Source: Candidatus Scybalocola faecipullorum
GTDB lineage: Bacteria; Bacillota; Clostridia; Lachnospirales; Lachnospiraceae
Direction: 5' to 3'
Assembly (NCBI GenBank): GCA_018716485.1
Contig: DVJY01000040.1
Span: 1-62,651, forward strand
DNA: 62,651 nt
The stretch's first letter is position 1, and every line of letters starts with the position of its first letter. Of the stretch, positions 1 to 9,328 are shown piece by piece. The notes under the pieces are model-generated. The model had not been told where the DNA came from and searched no databases. It worked only from the letters and a program-made list of their open reading frames with translations. The position numbers were made by a program, and so were the translations under genes.

Positions 1-177
1 AAATATATTGCTTCATTTCTCGGATTTTCTCCGACAGATACACCGCAAGTCATCGGCATTATTATGATCGACGAGCCGGTGGGGACGTATTACGGAGGTA
101 CAATCGCCGCTCCGGTGATGAAAGAGATATTTGAAAATGTTTTACCTTATCTTCAGGAGAACAGGCCTTTACATTAG
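1..177 (+). CDS. C-terminal end of a penicillin-binding transpeptidase (SpoVD/FtsI family), 5' partial
   Basis: Frame 1 is open from the first base to TAG at 175-177, giving the last 58 residues. The stretch YYGGTIAAPVMKEIF is the conserved end of the penicillin-binding transpeptidase domain, where G-x-AAP-V packs near the active site. Position directly upstream of mraY is the usual place of the division or spore-cortex transpeptidase in Firmicutes. The protein would crosslink septal or cortex peptidoglycan outside the membrane. It stops about 20 residues after the AAP motif, so there is no C-terminal PASTA domain, unlike Bacillus SpoVD. FtsI (vegetative) and SpoVD (spore) cannot be told apart from this fragment. 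Confidence 0.8.
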   Translation, partial: KYIASFLGFSPTDTPQVIGIIMIDEPVGTYYGGTIAAPVMKEIFENVLPYLQENRPLH

Positions 178-235
178 GACAGAATTGGCATATAATCTAT
201 AGTTTAGAAAGAAAAATACAAGAGAGGTTTAAAGT

Positions 236-1207
236 ATGAAGTATTCAATGTTCTTACCGGTATTAATTTCCTTTGCGATCAGCGCCCTGCTCGGGCCGGT
301 AGTGATTCCTTTTCTGCATAGGCTTAAATTCGGACAGTATATCCGTGAGGAAGGGCCAAAGGCACACCAGAAAAAGTCGGGAACACCGACGATGGGCGGC
401 GTCATCTTTATTATTTCGGTCACTGTGACATCATTGTTTTTTGTGAGGGAATATCCGCTCATACTTCCGGTGCTGTTTACAACATTGGGATTTGGGATTA
501 TCGGATTCCTTGATGATTATATTAAAGTTGTGAAAAAAAGGAATCTCGGTCTGACAGAAATCCAGAAACTGGCCGGTCAGATCGCGATTACCGCGATTTT
601 TACTTTTTACCTTTTAAACTATACAGATGTGGGTACGAGAATATTGATCCCATTTACCGGTGGTTTTGAAGACGGGCTTTATTTGGAATTTCCGGTATGG
701 CTTTTTGTTGTTTTTATTTTCTTTGTTGTACTGGGAACAGTCAATGGAACAAATTTTACAGACGGCCTTGACGGTCTGCTGTCCAGTGTGACTGTGCTTG
801 TTGCTGTGTTCTTTACAGTCGTTGCAATCGCCGTAAGAAGCGGTCTGCATCCGATCACCGGAGCGGTTGTCGGAGCACTGCTGGGATTTTTGCTTTTTAA
901 TGTTTATCCGGCGAAAGTATTTATGGGAGACACCGGCTCTCTGGCGCTGGGCGGTTTTGTCGCAAGCACGGCTATTGTACTGAAAATGCCGATTTTTATT
1001 GTCATTGTCGGTATCATTTATCTTGTCGAAATTCTTTCGGTCATTATCCAGGTGACATATTTTAAAGTGACCGGCGGCAAACGTATTTTTAAAATGGCTC
1101 CGATCCATCATCATTTTGAACTGAGCGGATGGCCGGAGACAAAAGTTGTAGCTATTTTTTCAATCATCACGGCAATAGCCTGTATTGTTGGCTTTTTAGC
1201 CTTATAA
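236..1207 (+). CDS. mraY: Phospho-N-acetylmuramoyl-pentapeptide transferase MraY
   Basis: Integral membrane enzyme that transfers phospho-MurNAc-pentapeptide from UDP to undecaprenyl phosphate, giving lipid I. The 323 residues match the family length and are almost entirely membrane helices. Family motifs are clear: TPTMGGV near 50-56, LDDY with the Asp pair at 93-94, NGTNFTDGLDG at 170-180, MGDTGSLALGG, and a late PIHHHFE. The ATG at 236 follows an AGAGAGG SD. murD follows 26 bases downstream, so the genes are probably co-transcribed in the division/cell-wall (dcw) cluster. Confidence 0.97.
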   Translation: MKYSMFLPVLISFAISALLGPVVIPFLHRLKFGQYIREEGPKAHQKKSGTPTMGGVIFIISVTVTSLFFVREYPLILPVLFTTLGFGIIGFLDDYIKVVKKRNLGLTEIQKLAGQIAITAIFTFYLLNYTDVGTRILIPFTGGFEDGLYLEFPVWLFVVFIFFVVLGTVNGTNFTDGLDGLLSSVTVLVAVFFTVVAIAVRSGLHPITGAVVGALLGFLLFNVYPAKVFMGDTGSLALGGFVASTAIVLKMPIFIVIVGIIYLVEILSVIIQVTYFKVTGGKRIFKMAPIHHHFELSGWPETKVVAIFSIITAIACIVGFLAL

Positions 1208-1233
1208 GTTTTACTTTCCGGAGGAAATACATT

Positions 1234-2607
1234 ATGAATTTAAACCATAAGAAGGTGCTTGTTGTCGGCACCGGTATCAGCGGCATCGGCGCCGCAAAGC
1301 TTTTAAAAGAAGTGGGCGCGGAAGTAATTTTGTATGACAGCAATGAAAAACTGAAAAAAGATGACATCCGGCACCGTCTTGCAGAAAAAATCAGCGATGC
1401 GGATACGGTGGATATTGTCCTTGGGACACTGCCGGAGACAGTGATCAAACAGTGCGATCTGGCAGTGATCAGCCCGGGAGTGCCGGCAGATGCGGATTTT
1501 GTTAATGAAATCAGAGCGCACGGGGTTGACGTGTGGGGAGAGATCGAACTTGCTTACCGTTACTCCAAAGGCAGACTGGCGGCCATTACGGGAACCAACG
1601 GCAAGACAACGACAACAACGCTTGTCGGAGAAATTTTTAAAGCATATTTTGACAGTGTGTTCGTTGTCGGTAATATCGGACAGTCTTATACGGAGAAGGC
1701 GCTGGAGACGACGGACCGCTCTGTGATCGCTGCTGAAATTTCAAGTTTTCAGCTGGAGACGATTTCTGGTTTTCATCCGTTTGTCAGCGCGATTTTAAAT
1801 GTAACGCCGGATCATCTGAACCGTCATTATACGATGGAAAATTATGCGGCAGTCAAGGCGTCGATTATGAAAAACCAGACCGCCGATGATTTTGCGGTTC
1901 TGAACTATGAAGATGAATATGCGCGGGCAGCGGCAGCACATACGGCAGCCAGAGTAATCTTTTTCAGCAGCGCAAGGACGCTGGAAGACGGTTATTATTA
2001 TAAAGACGGAGAAATTGTCAGAGCCGTATCCGGGGAAAAGAGACATATTTGTTACGAAAATGAACTGAAGATTCTTGGAATACATAATATGGAAAATGTA
2101 ATGGCGGCAGTGGCTGTTGCGGAGTGTTTCAGAGTGCCGTCGGAAATTATTTATCAGACGCTTATTCATTTTAAGGCGGTGCCGCACAGAATAGAGTATG
2201 TGGCGACGAAAAGGGGCGTTGATTATTATAATGATTCCAAGGGAACCAATACAGATGCGGCGATCAAGGCGGTTCAGGCTATGGTTAAGCCTACGATTGT
2301 TATCGGAGGAGGCTACGATAAAAAGGTTACCTTCGATGACTGGATTGAGGCTTTTGATGGAAAAGTAAAGAAACTTGTACTGCTGGGAGCAACTGCAGAT
2401 CAGATTGAAGCGTGCGCAAGAGCACATGGCTTTAATGACATTATCCGTGTTTCAACACTTGAAGAAGCCGTACAGGTATGTGCCGCACAGGCTTCGGCGG
2501 GCGATGCTGTTCTGCTTTCGCCGGCATGCGCAAGCTGGGGAATGTTTAAAAATTACGAACAGCGGGGAGATATGTTTAAAGCATATGTTCAGGCGCTGGA
2601 AGCATAG
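1234..2607 (+). CDS. murD: UDP-N-acetylmuramoylalanine--D-glutamate ligase MurD
   Basis: Cytoplasmic Mur ligase that adds D-Glu to UDP-MurNAc-L-Ala using ATP. The 457-residue protein has an N-terminal Rossmann fold (VLVVGTGISGIGAA, residues 8-21), the ATP P-loop GTNGKTTTTT at 120-129, and the C-terminal YNDSKGTNTDA motif of the Mur ligase family. An upstream in-frame start at 1129 would overlap mraY; ATG 1234 sits 8 bases after a GGAGG SD (1220-1225) and gives the expected N-terminus. It lies between mraY and ftsW, the conserved dcw order. Confidence 0.97.
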   Translation: MNLNHKKVLVVGTGISGIGAAKLLKEVGAEVILYDSNEKLKKDDIRHRLAEKISDADTVDIVLGTLPETVIKQCDLAVISPGVPADADFVNEIRAHGVDVWGEIELAYRYSKGRLAAITGTNGKTTTTTLVGEIFKAYFDSVFVVGNIGQSYTEKALETTDRSVIAAEISSFQLETISGFHPFVSAILNVTPDHLNRHYTMENYAAVKASIMKNQTADDFAVLNYEDEYARAAAAHTAARVIFFSSARTLEDGYYYKDGEIVRAVSGEKRHICYENELKILGIHNMENVMAAVAVAECFRVPSEIIYQTLIHFKAVPHRIEYVATKRGVDYYNDSKGTNTDAAIKAVQAMVKPTIVIGGGYDKKVTFDDWIEAFDGKVKKLVLLGATADQIEACARAHGFNDIIRVSTLEEAVQVCAAQASAGDAVLLSPACASWGMFKNYEQRGDMFKAYVQALEA

Positions 2608-2650
2608 GGAACTTTAAAATCCGTCGGTTAAATGACAGCGGAGGTGAGAT

Positions 2651-3823
2651 ATGAAAACCGAAACAATGAAACGGACACAGCAGCGTGTTCAGAGAAAAAT
2701 TGCAGTGTCACAAAAGTATTTTGATTACACGCTTCTTTTTGTTGTTGTTTTTCTCGTATGTTTTGGTCTGGTCATGATTTACAGTACCAGTTCGTATTCG
2801 GCAACAATCGAAGAAGGGGATTCGCTGTATTATCTGAAGCGGCAGGCGCTGTTTGCGGTGGCAGGTTTCGCGGCGATTTTTGTGATTACACGATTTGATT
2901 ATCATACATGGACAAAATTTTTGTTTTTTGCTTATATTGTTGCAATTATTCTTCAGGTGCTTGTGTTTGTGCCGGGCATCGGCGTTGAGGTTAACGGCTC
3001 AAGGCGATGGATTAAAATTATTTCAAATTCATTCCGTATTCAGCCTTCCGAAATCGGCAAGCTTGTGCTGATCATGTTTTTGGCGTATGTGTGCAGTATT
3101 ACTGTTAATCAGCTGAAAAACTTTTGGGGTATTGTCAAAGTGATGGCGCTGGCGCTGCCGATTATTGTCCTCGTTGTCATTACGAATCTGAGTACAGCCA
3201 TTGTATTGACAGGAATCACATTCGTTATTGTTTTTGTGGCCAGTGACCGGTATAAGCCATTTATAGCGATGATCGGCATTGTGGCGGTCGGCGGTATGGC
3301 CGGGCTGATGCTGCAGGGCTACCGTATGCAGCGTATTGAAGCATGGCTGAATGTAGAAACAAGTGATTATGCGTATCAGACCAGACAGGCGCTTTATGCC
3401 ATCGGTTCCGGCGGCCTTTTCGGAAAGGGGCTGGGAAACAGTATCCAGAAGCTGAGCTATCTGCCGGAGGCGCATAATGATATGATTTTTTCGATTATTT
3501 GCGAAGAACTTGGACTGTTTGGCGCAGTGGCCGTTATTTTACTGTTTGCACTGCTGTTATGGCGGTGTATGGTGATCGCAAACAATGCACCGGATTTATA
3601 TGGCGCTTTGATAGTCATCGGTGTTATGACACAGATTGGCCTTCAGACGCTGATCAATATTGCAGTATCGACCAACTCTATGCCTAATACCGGTATTCCA
3701 ATGCCGTTTATCAGTTACGGCGGCTCGTCAATTACTTTCCTTTTGTGTGAGATCGGGCTTGTGCTTGCAGTGTCCAAGCAAATAAAATTTAAGCAGCAGG
3801 AAGAAACGATGCTTAAAGCGTAG
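2651..3823 (+). CDS. FtsW/SpoVE/RodA-family peptidoglycan polymerase
   Basis: SEDS-family membrane glycosyltransferase that polymerises lipid II, working with the class B transpeptidase partly seen at the window start. It has 390 residues, about ten membrane segments, an early LVMIYSTSSYSA segment, an extracellular loop NGSRRWIKI, and a late NTGIPMPFISYGGSS motif typical of FtsW/SpoVE. ATG 2651 has a near-perfect SD (GGAGGTGA). The position between murD and murA fits both FtsW and the sporulation paralogue SpoVE, so no symbol is given. The gene that normally follows, murG, is missing here. Confidence 0.93.
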   Translation: MKTETMKRTQQRVQRKIAVSQKYFDYTLLFVVVFLVCFGLVMIYSTSSYSATIEEGDSLYYLKRQALFAVAGFAAIFVITRFDYHTWTKFLFFAYIVAIILQVLVFVPGIGVEVNGSRRWIKIISNSFRIQPSEIGKLVLIMFLAYVCSITVNQLKNFWGIVKVMALALPIIVLVVITNLSTAIVLTGITFVIVFVASDRYKPFIAMIGIVAVGGMAGLMLQGYRMQRIEAWLNVETSDYAYQTRQALYAIGSGGLFGKGLGNSIQKLSYLPEAHNDMIFSIICEELGLFGAVAVILLFALLLWRCMVIANNAPDLYGALIVIGVMTQIGLQTLINIAVSTNSMPNTGIPMPFISYGGSSITFLLCEIGLVLAVSKQIKFKQQEETMLKA

Positions 3824-3907
3824 CGGATTTTAACAGCGAATCAAATGTCACCTTTTTGATTCCGGGCGCATATATTAAATATAGATCGTCCGGTGGGAGG
3901 TGTCGGT

Positions 3908-5167
3908 GTGGCATCGCTTATAGTTGGCGGAGGCGAAAGCCTGAGGGGAAGTTTGTGGATACAGGGTTCCAAAAATGCCGCGCTGCCGATGATAGCGGCA
4001 GCTGTTTTAAACCGCGGAATTACAAAAATATATCATTGTCCGGCAATTTCGGACGTGGATAATATGCTTGAAATTATGAAAAGTCTTGGCTGCTGCATTG
4101 AAAGAACCGGCGAATATGTGCTGATTGATTCGTCCCAGATGGATGTTCGGGATATTTCACCGGAATATGCGGCAAGTATGAGATCATCTGTCTTTTTAAT
4201 GGGAGCGCTTCTCGGAAGATTCGGAGAGGTCAGCCTTCCTTATCCCGGAGGCTGTGTCATCGGAAAAAGGCCGATCGATATGCATCTGGCAGCATTTGAA
4301 CGGATGAATATACGGGTTCAGGTGACAGGCGACCGGATTTTTTGCAGTACAGACCATATGGCCGGTTCGGGACACCGACTCAGGTATCCAAGCGTCGGAG
4401 CAACAGAAAATATTATTCTGGCTTCAGTGCTTGCGCCGGGTCAGACAGTGATCAAAAACGCAGCCAAAGAGCCGGAAGTGATTGAGCTTTGTCTGCTTCT
4501 GAATAAAATGGGAGCAGATATTCACGGTATGGGTACAGGAAATATTACGATTTATGGCGTGAGCACACTGCATGACGCAGTATTTTCACTGGTATCAGAC
4601 AGAATTGTGGCAGCAACCTATTTGGCTGCAGCGGCGGCGACGGCTGGTGATGTTGAGGTCAGAGGCGTATGGGCCCATGATCTAAAAACAGTGCTTCAGG
4701 TACTTGCCGAGATGGGCTGCGGTATCATTGTCAGAAATAAGCGGGTCAGAGTTATCGGCCCGTACATGTTAAGTTGTGTGGACAGTATTTATACACATCC
4801 ATTTCCCGGTTTTCCCACAGATATGCAGTCGCAGATCATGGCCTGCCTGAGCAGGGCAAGAGGTATCAGCCGACTGACGGAAACGGTTTTTGAAGACCGT
4901 TTCAAGACGGCGGGAGAATTAAAAAAGATGGGTGCGGATATACTTATAGAAAATCATACGGCGGTTATCCGGGGTGTTGAATGTCTTAAGGGTACATGTG
5001 TTAAAGCATGGGATCTGAGAGGTACGGCGGCGTTGGTGATTGCCGGTTTAATGGCAGAGGGTGATACAGTCATCAGCGACTCCATCTATATAAGAAGAGG
5101 ATATGAGGATATCTGTGCGGATTTGAAAAAACTTGGGGCGCGCATTGAGGAAAGAAAGACAGGGTAA
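3908..5167 (+). CDS. murA: UDP-N-acetylglucosamine 1-carboxyvinyltransferase MurA
   Basis: First committed cytoplasmic step of peptidoglycan synthesis: enolpyruvyl transfer from PEP to UDP-GlcNAc. Its 419 residues show GSKNAALP with the substrate-binding Lys at 22, and YPGGCVIGKRPIDMH with the catalytic Cys at 116, the residue attacked by fosfomycin. The C-terminal half ends with the RGTAALVIAGLMA segment of the family. I chose GTG 3908 because GGGAGG at 3895-3900 lies 7 bases before it; GTG 3893 is in frame but has no SD. Bacillus species have two paralogues and I cannot assign one from sequence alone. Confidence 0.93.
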   Translation: MASLIVGGGESLRGSLWIQGSKNAALPMIAAAVLNRGITKIYHCPAISDVDNMLEIMKSLGCCIERTGEYVLIDSSQMDVRDISPEYAASMRSSVFLMGALLGRFGEVSLPYPGGCVIGKRPIDMHLAAFERMNIRVQVTGDRIFCSTDHMAGSGHRLRYPSVGATENIILASVLAPGQTVIKNAAKEPEVIELCLLLNKMGADIHGMGTGNITIYGVSTLHDAVFSLVSDRIVAATYLAAAAATAGDVEVRGVWAHDLKTVLQVLAEMGCGIIVRNKRVRVIGPYMLSCVDSIYTHPFPGFPTDMQSQIMACLSRARGISRLTETVFEDRFKTAGELKKMGADILIENHTAVIRGVECLKGTCVKAWDLRGTAALVIAGLMAEGDTVISDSIYIRRGYEDICADLKKLGARIEERKTG

Positions 5168-5171
5168 TATC

Positions 5172-6155
5172 ATGAAAGATGAAGTACGGACAGAAAGACA
5201 GCAAATGAACAAATATATACAGAATGAGCATCCGGATAATACTGAACTTATAGAAGATCCAAAGGATATAGATCTGGAAGAAGTCCTATATGCTTATGAT
5301 TCAGAGCGGGACGGCAGCGATGCGGATGATGCGCCGGAAGAAGAACGTCCAAAGGAAGAAGTTCCCGAAGAAGAAAAAGAGATGGTGTATGAAGTATATC
5401 ATCCCAGAAATTATAAACCGAGGGAACATCGGCTGTGGGTAAGGCTTGCAAAGAAAATAGGATTTTTTCTTGCAGCGGTGATCGTTTTGGCAGTTATTGT
5501 TATTTTCGGTTTCCGGCTGAGACAGGTCAACATCGAGGGCAATGAATATTATACAGATGAGGAAATACTTAATTATATCCATTATAATGACTATCCTAAA
5601 AATACACTGTACATGTTTTGGAAAAACCGAACACCGGTGACGGAGGGGATACCATTTATCCAAGAAATCTCGGTCAGTATACAAAATCCGTCAACACTTC
5701 AGGTGGAAGTGACGGAGAAAATTATTGTGGGTGCTGTAGAAGACAATGGCACTTATATGTATTTTGACAATGTAGGCAACATCGTAGAAAGTTCGACTTC
5801 CGCGAGAGAAGGTGTGCCGGTAGTCAGCGGGCTTCCGATTGAAGGCGTAATTACAATTAACGAAAAAATTCCGGTAAGTGATGACAGCGCCCTTGATGCG
5901 GTGCTTGATCTGGCCTTAAAACTTCAGCAGTATCAGATTGAAGCAGATCAGCTGATCTACAGCAGCAGTGACGGAACCTTATCTTTTGTCAAAGGTACGG
6001 TGACTGTGAATTTGGGCAGCGGAAGAAATATAGAGGATAAGCTGACGGCATATAATGATCTTAAAGAACAGCCGGAATTGGAAAACGGAACACTGCATTT
6101 GGAGGACTATGACGCGACAAAAGAACGCATAATTTTTTCAAAAGATAGCAAATAG
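5172..6155 (+). CDS. Cell division protein DivIB/FtsQ
   Basis: Single-pass division protein that stabilises the FtsB/FtsL-type complex at the septum. The 327 residues comprise an acidic cytoplasmic tail of about 90 residues, one membrane helix (GFFLAAVIVLAVIVIFGF, near 100-118), then the POTRA domain beginning RQVNIEGNEYYTDEEIL and an FtsQ-type extracellular domain. The start overlaps nothing and lies just after murA; the SD before ATG 5172 is weak. It sits in the conserved place between murA and ftsZ. The long acidic N-terminal tail is a Firmicutes DivIB trait. Confidence 0.9.
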   Translation: MKDEVRTERQQMNKYIQNEHPDNTELIEDPKDIDLEEVLYAYDSERDGSDADDAPEEERPKEEVPEEEKEMVYEVYHPRNYKPREHRLWVRLAKKIGFFLAAVIVLAVIVIFGFRLRQVNIEGNEYYTDEEILNYIHYNDYPKNTLYMFWKNRTPVTEGIPFIQEISVSIQNPSTLQVEVTEKIIVGAVEDNGTYMYFDNVGNIVESSTSAREGVPVVSGLPIEGVITINEKIPVSDDSALDAVLDLALKLQQYQIEADQLIYSSSDGTLSFVKGTVTVNLGSGRNIEDKLTAYNDLKEQPELENGTLHLEDYDATKERIIFSKDSK

Positions 6156-6159
6156 TAGT

Positions 6160-6187
6160 TGATTATTTTAAAAAAAAAAGATATTAT
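6160..6187 (+). promoter_or_regulatory. Candidate sigma-A promoter of ftsZ
   Basis: TTGATT (6160-6165), a 16-base A-rich spacer, then TATTAT (6182-6187), about 75 bases before the ftsZ start. This would let ftsZ be transcribed apart from the upstream cell-wall genes. Read by eye. Confidence 0.45.
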
Positions 6188-6262
6188 ATATACTAGCAGA
6201 GAAAATTAGACTATTCATTATGAAAAAGCAGAGTAGATTATTTTTTAAAGGAGGAAAAACCC

Positions 6263-7378
6263 TTGCTTGAGATAAAGACAAATGAAATGGACGCAGCAGC
6301 AAAGATTTTAGTTATTGGTGTCGGCGGAGCCGGCAACAACGCAGTAAACAGAATGGTTGATGAGAATATCATCGGTGTTGAGTTAGTCGGTGTGAATACA
6401 GATAAACAGGCACTTCAGCTGTGTAAAGCAAATAAGCTGATCCAGATTGGTGAAAAATTGACAAAGGGCCTTGGCGCCGGAGCAAAACCGGAAGTAGGAG
6501 CAAAAGCGGCTGAAGAAAGTATTGAAGACCTTACGGAACTTGTCAAAGGTGCAGACATGGTTTTTGTAACATGCGGCATGGGCGGCGGCACAGGTACAGG
6601 TGCGGCTCCGGTTGTTGCAGGCGTTGCAAAAGAACTGGGTATATTAACTGTCGGTGTTGTGACAAAGCCGTTCAGGTTTGAAGCAAAGCAGCGTATGACA
6701 AATGCCATCTCCGGCATTGAAAAATTAAAAGAGAATGTAGACACGCTGATTGTCATTCCAAACGATAAGCTTCTTGAAATTGTAGACCGCAGAACATCAA
6801 TGCCGGAAGCTTTAAAGAAAGCCGACGAAGTGCTTCAGCAGGGCGTTCAGGGTATTACTGACCTGATCAATCTTCCGGGATTAATTAATCTGGACTTTGC
6901 AGATATTCAGACAGTCATGAAAGAAAAAGGCATTGCGCATATCGGTATCGGTGAAGGACATGGTGATGATAAAGCAATTGATGCTGTGAAACAGGCAATC
7001 ACAAGCCCGCTGCTGGAAACAACGATTGAAGGCGCATCAGATATTATTATCAATATCTCAGGTGATATCGGATTGATTGAAGCCAATGAGGCAGCTACAT
7101 ATGTAGAAGAACTTGCAGGGGAATCTGCAAATATTATCTTCGGTGCTATGTATGATGAATCAGCGGCTGATACAGCAAAAATCACAGTCATCGCAACAGG
7201 TCTTGAAGAACAGGCAAGTGCAGGGCAGGATACCGGATTTACAAAGAAAGCTGAGAAACCGGGATTTACAGGCTCTTCCAGCACAACTTTCAGAAATACG
7301 GCATCAACTTCGGCGCCGACATTTTCACCGAGACGTGAAAGCAACATTCAGATTCCAAGCTTCTTACAGAAAAAATAA
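6263..7378 (+). CDS. ftsZ: Cell division GTPase FtsZ
   Basis: Tubulin-like GTPase that forms the Z ring at midcell and, in sporulation, the polar septum. The 371-residue protein carries [13 protein letters not shown] near 19-31, the tubulin signature [10 protein letters not shown] at 107-116, and a C-terminal conserved tail ending [11 protein letters not shown], which binds FtsA/SepF-type partners. The start is TTG at 6263: AAAGGAGG lies 8 bases upstream, while the first in-frame ATG (6287) has no SD. A strong terminator follows, so ftsZ ends the dcw transcript before spoIIGA. Confidence 0.97.
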   Translation: MLEIKTNEMDAAAKILVIGVGGAGNNAVNRMVDENIIGVELVGVNTDKQALQLCKANKLIQIGEKLTKGLGAGAKPEVGAKAAEESIEDLTELVKGADMVFVTCGMGGGTGTGAAPVVAGVAKELGILTVGVVTKPFRFEAKQRMTNAISGIEKLKENVDTLIVIPNDKLLEIVDRRTSMPEALKKADEVLQQGVQGITDLINLPGLINLDFADIQTVMKEKGIAHIGIGEGHGDDKAIDAVKQAITSPLLETTIEGASDIIINISGDIGLIEANEAATYVEELAGESANIIFGAMYDESAADTAKITVIATGLEEQASAGQDTGFTKKAEKPGFTGSSSTTFRNTASTSAPTFSPRRESNIQIPSFLQKK

Positions 7379-7393
7379 TATCATTCAGACATT

Positions 7394-7420
7394 AAGGACT
7401 GCCCAAGGCAGTCCTTTTTT
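7394..7420 (+). terminator. Rho-independent terminator after ftsZ
   Basis: AAGGACTGCC (7394-7403) pairs perfectly with GGCAGTCCTT (7407-7416) around a CAA loop, running into a T tract to 7420. Confidence 0.93.
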
Positions 7421-7528
7421 GATGATAAAAGTCCGGACAAGCGCAGATGCGTATTGGCAAGCTGGCTTGCCGGTGTGCATCTGCATTTGGCCGGCAAAAC
7501 AATATGAGCAAGAAGGGCGGCAGGGGCA

Positions 7529-7604
7529 GGTCGAATTTGCATGGAAGAATCACAGCGGCACCGTACGGCTTTTGACAAATTATTTATAGTGTTCGGTGTA
7601 TAAT
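7529..7604 (+). promoter_or_regulatory. spoIIG-type promoter with 21-base spacer and two Spo0A-like boxes
   Basis: TTGACA (7572-7577) and TATAAT (7599-7604) are separated by 21 bases, too far for normal sigma-A use. The Bacillus subtilis spoIIG promoter has the same oddity (22 bases) and is opened by Spo0A~P. Near-matches to the 0A box TGNCGAA lie at 7529-7535 (GGTCGAA, about -80) and on the minus strand across the -35 (TTTGTCAAA region, about -36), close to the two Spo0A sites known in B. subtilis. Function is inferred from this resemblance. Confidence 0.65.
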
Positions 7605-7623
7605 AAACATGTCATCAGAGGAG

Positions 7624-8442
7624 GTGGAAAGGTTTGATGTTATTTATGTAGATATCATATTTTTAATTAACTTTGTGATGAATATTTTTCTTTTAGCAAT
7701 TACAGGGAAAATACGGCATATGTCGGTCAATACGGGCAGCCTTTTTAGAGGCGCCGCATTTGGAGCGCTGATGGCCGTTGTATTGAGCATATTGCGGCTG
7801 CCGGCCTTTCTGGAAGCCGCTGTCGGCTGGATCGGCGTTCCGGCGATAATGCTGATGACAACATTTAAGAAGAAAAATATAGAAACAGGGATTATAAATT
7901 TTACTGCATTATACATGACGGCTTTTCTCCTTGGAGGCAGTTTTTCCTTTCTCTTTGGACATACTGCGGTCTTCAGCTGCATATCGCCGATCAGTACGAT
8001 ACATGAAAAATCTGCAGTTATTTTCTTTTGCTGCGGGGCAGGCGCTTTACTATTGACTATACTGTGCCTGCGCTTTTTTTTGACCAAAAAACAGACAGGC
8101 TGCGTTCGAGTCATTTTGATGATTCATGAAAATCGTGTTGAACTTGAGGCTATTATTGATACAGGCAACAGATTATACGAACCTATAGAGTGCCGGCCGG
8201 TCAGTATCGTTGAAAGTGCGGCGGTGAGACAATATTTTAATGAAACAGACAGGAAGCGGATAAGAGTCGTCCCATTTCACTCCATAGGCAGAAAACACGG
8301 ACTGCTTTATGCACTGCCTGTCGACTTTTTGAAAGTACCTGAAAGAAATATCTGTATTTGCGGGGCGATGATTGCCTTTTATAATGGGACGATTGATGAA
8401 AAAATCCATATGATACTGCATCCGGATTTGATGGAAAAATAA
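7624..8442 (+). CDS. spoIIGA: Pro-sigma-E processing peptidase SpoIIGA
   Basis: Membrane aspartic protease of the mother cell that removes the pro-sequence of sigma-E. The N-terminal half is membrane helices starting YVDIIFLINFVMN, the typical SpoIIGA start; the C-terminal half is the protease domain with active-site motif IIDTGNRLYEP (Asp about residue 179). sigE lies 19 bases downstream, as in all spore formers. The start is uncertain: ATG 7609 would overlap the expected transcription start, GTG 7624 lies inside the SD, and the well-spaced ATG 7637 is out of frame. I use GTG 7624. Confidence 0.9.
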   Translation: MERFDVIYVDIIFLINFVMNIFLLAITGKIRHMSVNTGSLFRGAAFGALMAVVLSILRLPAFLEAAVGWIGVPAIMLMTTFKKKNIETGIINFTALYMTAFLLGGSFSFLFGHTAVFSCISPISTIHEKSAVIFFCCGAGALLLTILCLRFFLTKKQTGCVRVILMIHENRVELEAIIDTGNRLYEPIECRPVSIVESAAVRQYFNETDRKRIRVVPFHSIGRKHGLLYALPVDFLKVPERNICICGAMIAFYNGTIDEKIHMILHPDLMEK

Positions 8443-8461
8443 AAAAGGGAGGTAAGGAGTC

Positions 8462-9199
8462 ATGAAAAAGGCTGTAATACCGGCGAATTTCAGGCATAAG
8501 GTGATTCAGGGATTTAAAGGTGTGATATATCCGAAAGGCGGTGATATTTATTATATTGGAGGTGCCAATGTACTGCCGGTGCCTCTTGAGAGCGGGGAAG
8601 AATCAAAAATGATTGCCATGATCGGCACCGATCATGAAAAAGAAGCCAAAGCGGCGCTGATCGAGCATAATCTGCGGCTGGTTGTTTACATCGCGAAAAA
8701 ATTTGATAATACAGGCGTTGGTGTGGAGGATCTTATTTCTATAGGAACCATTGGTCTTATTAAAGCAATTAATTCCTTTAACCCGGATAAGAATATAAAA
8801 CTGGCAACTTATGCGTCAAGATGTATTGAAAATGAAATTTTAATGTACTTGAGGCGAAACAATAAAACACGGCTGGAAGTATCCATTGATGAGCCGCTGA
8901 ATGTGGACTGGGATGGCAACGAACTGTTGTTGTCAGACATATTGGGAACAGATGAGGATGATATCTCCAAAAATATGGAAGATGAAGTCGATCGGAAAAT
9001 GCTTGGTAAAGCCATTTCGAGGCTTACTAAAAGGGAGCAGACAATCATACGCCTGCGTTACGGATTGGCGACAAAAGACGGCAGAGAACGGACACAGAAA
9101 GAGGTTGCCGATCTGCTGGGCATTTCTCAGTCTTATATTTCCAGACTTGAAAAAAAGATTATTATCCGTCTGAAAAAGGAGATGCTGAAAATGAGCTGA
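8462..9199 (+). CDS. sigE: Mother-cell sporulation sigma factor sigma-E (as pro-protein)
   Basis: RNA polymerase sigma factor for early mother-cell genes. The 245 residues contain a pro-sequence of about 29 residues followed by [13 protein letters not shown], which matches the Bacillus sequence just after the SpoIIGA cleavage point; I infer cleavage before Tyr30. Region 2 ([12 protein letters not shown] to [20 protein letters not shown]) and region 4 with its C-terminal helix-turn-helix ([20 protein letters not shown]) are complete. The SD GGGAGG precedes ATG 8462. Co-transcribed with spoIIGA. Confidence 0.97.
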   Translation: MKKAVIPANFRHKVIQGFKGVIYPKGGDIYYIGGANVLPVPLESGEESKMIAMIGTDHEKEAKAALIEHNLRLVVYIAKKFDNTGVGVEDLISIGTIGLIKAINSFNPDKNIKLATYASRCIENEILMYLRRNNKTRLEVSIDEPLNVDWDGNELLLSDILGTDEDDISKNMEDEVDRKMLGKAISRLTKREQTIIRLRYGLATKDGRERTQKEVADLLGISQSYISRLEKKIIIRLKKEMLKMS

Positions 9200-9328
9200 C
9201 TGTATTTATAGACAGTGCCGCCCCATAAAATGCCAAGTATATTTAAAACCGAATATGCACATCATTTATTTAACAGTAAAAGTCATCAATGGCTGCTGTA
9301 TAAATAAAAAGATGGGTCGGTGATTTCT

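Noticed and set aside
614-1114. 166-codon open frame opposite mraY
   Set aside because: Antisense shadow of a clear MraY; rich in Lys, Asn and His, with no SD.
9237-9266. sigma-G promoter before sigG
   Set aside because: GTATA fits but the -10 CATCATT misses two of seven positions; mentioned in the sigG entry only.
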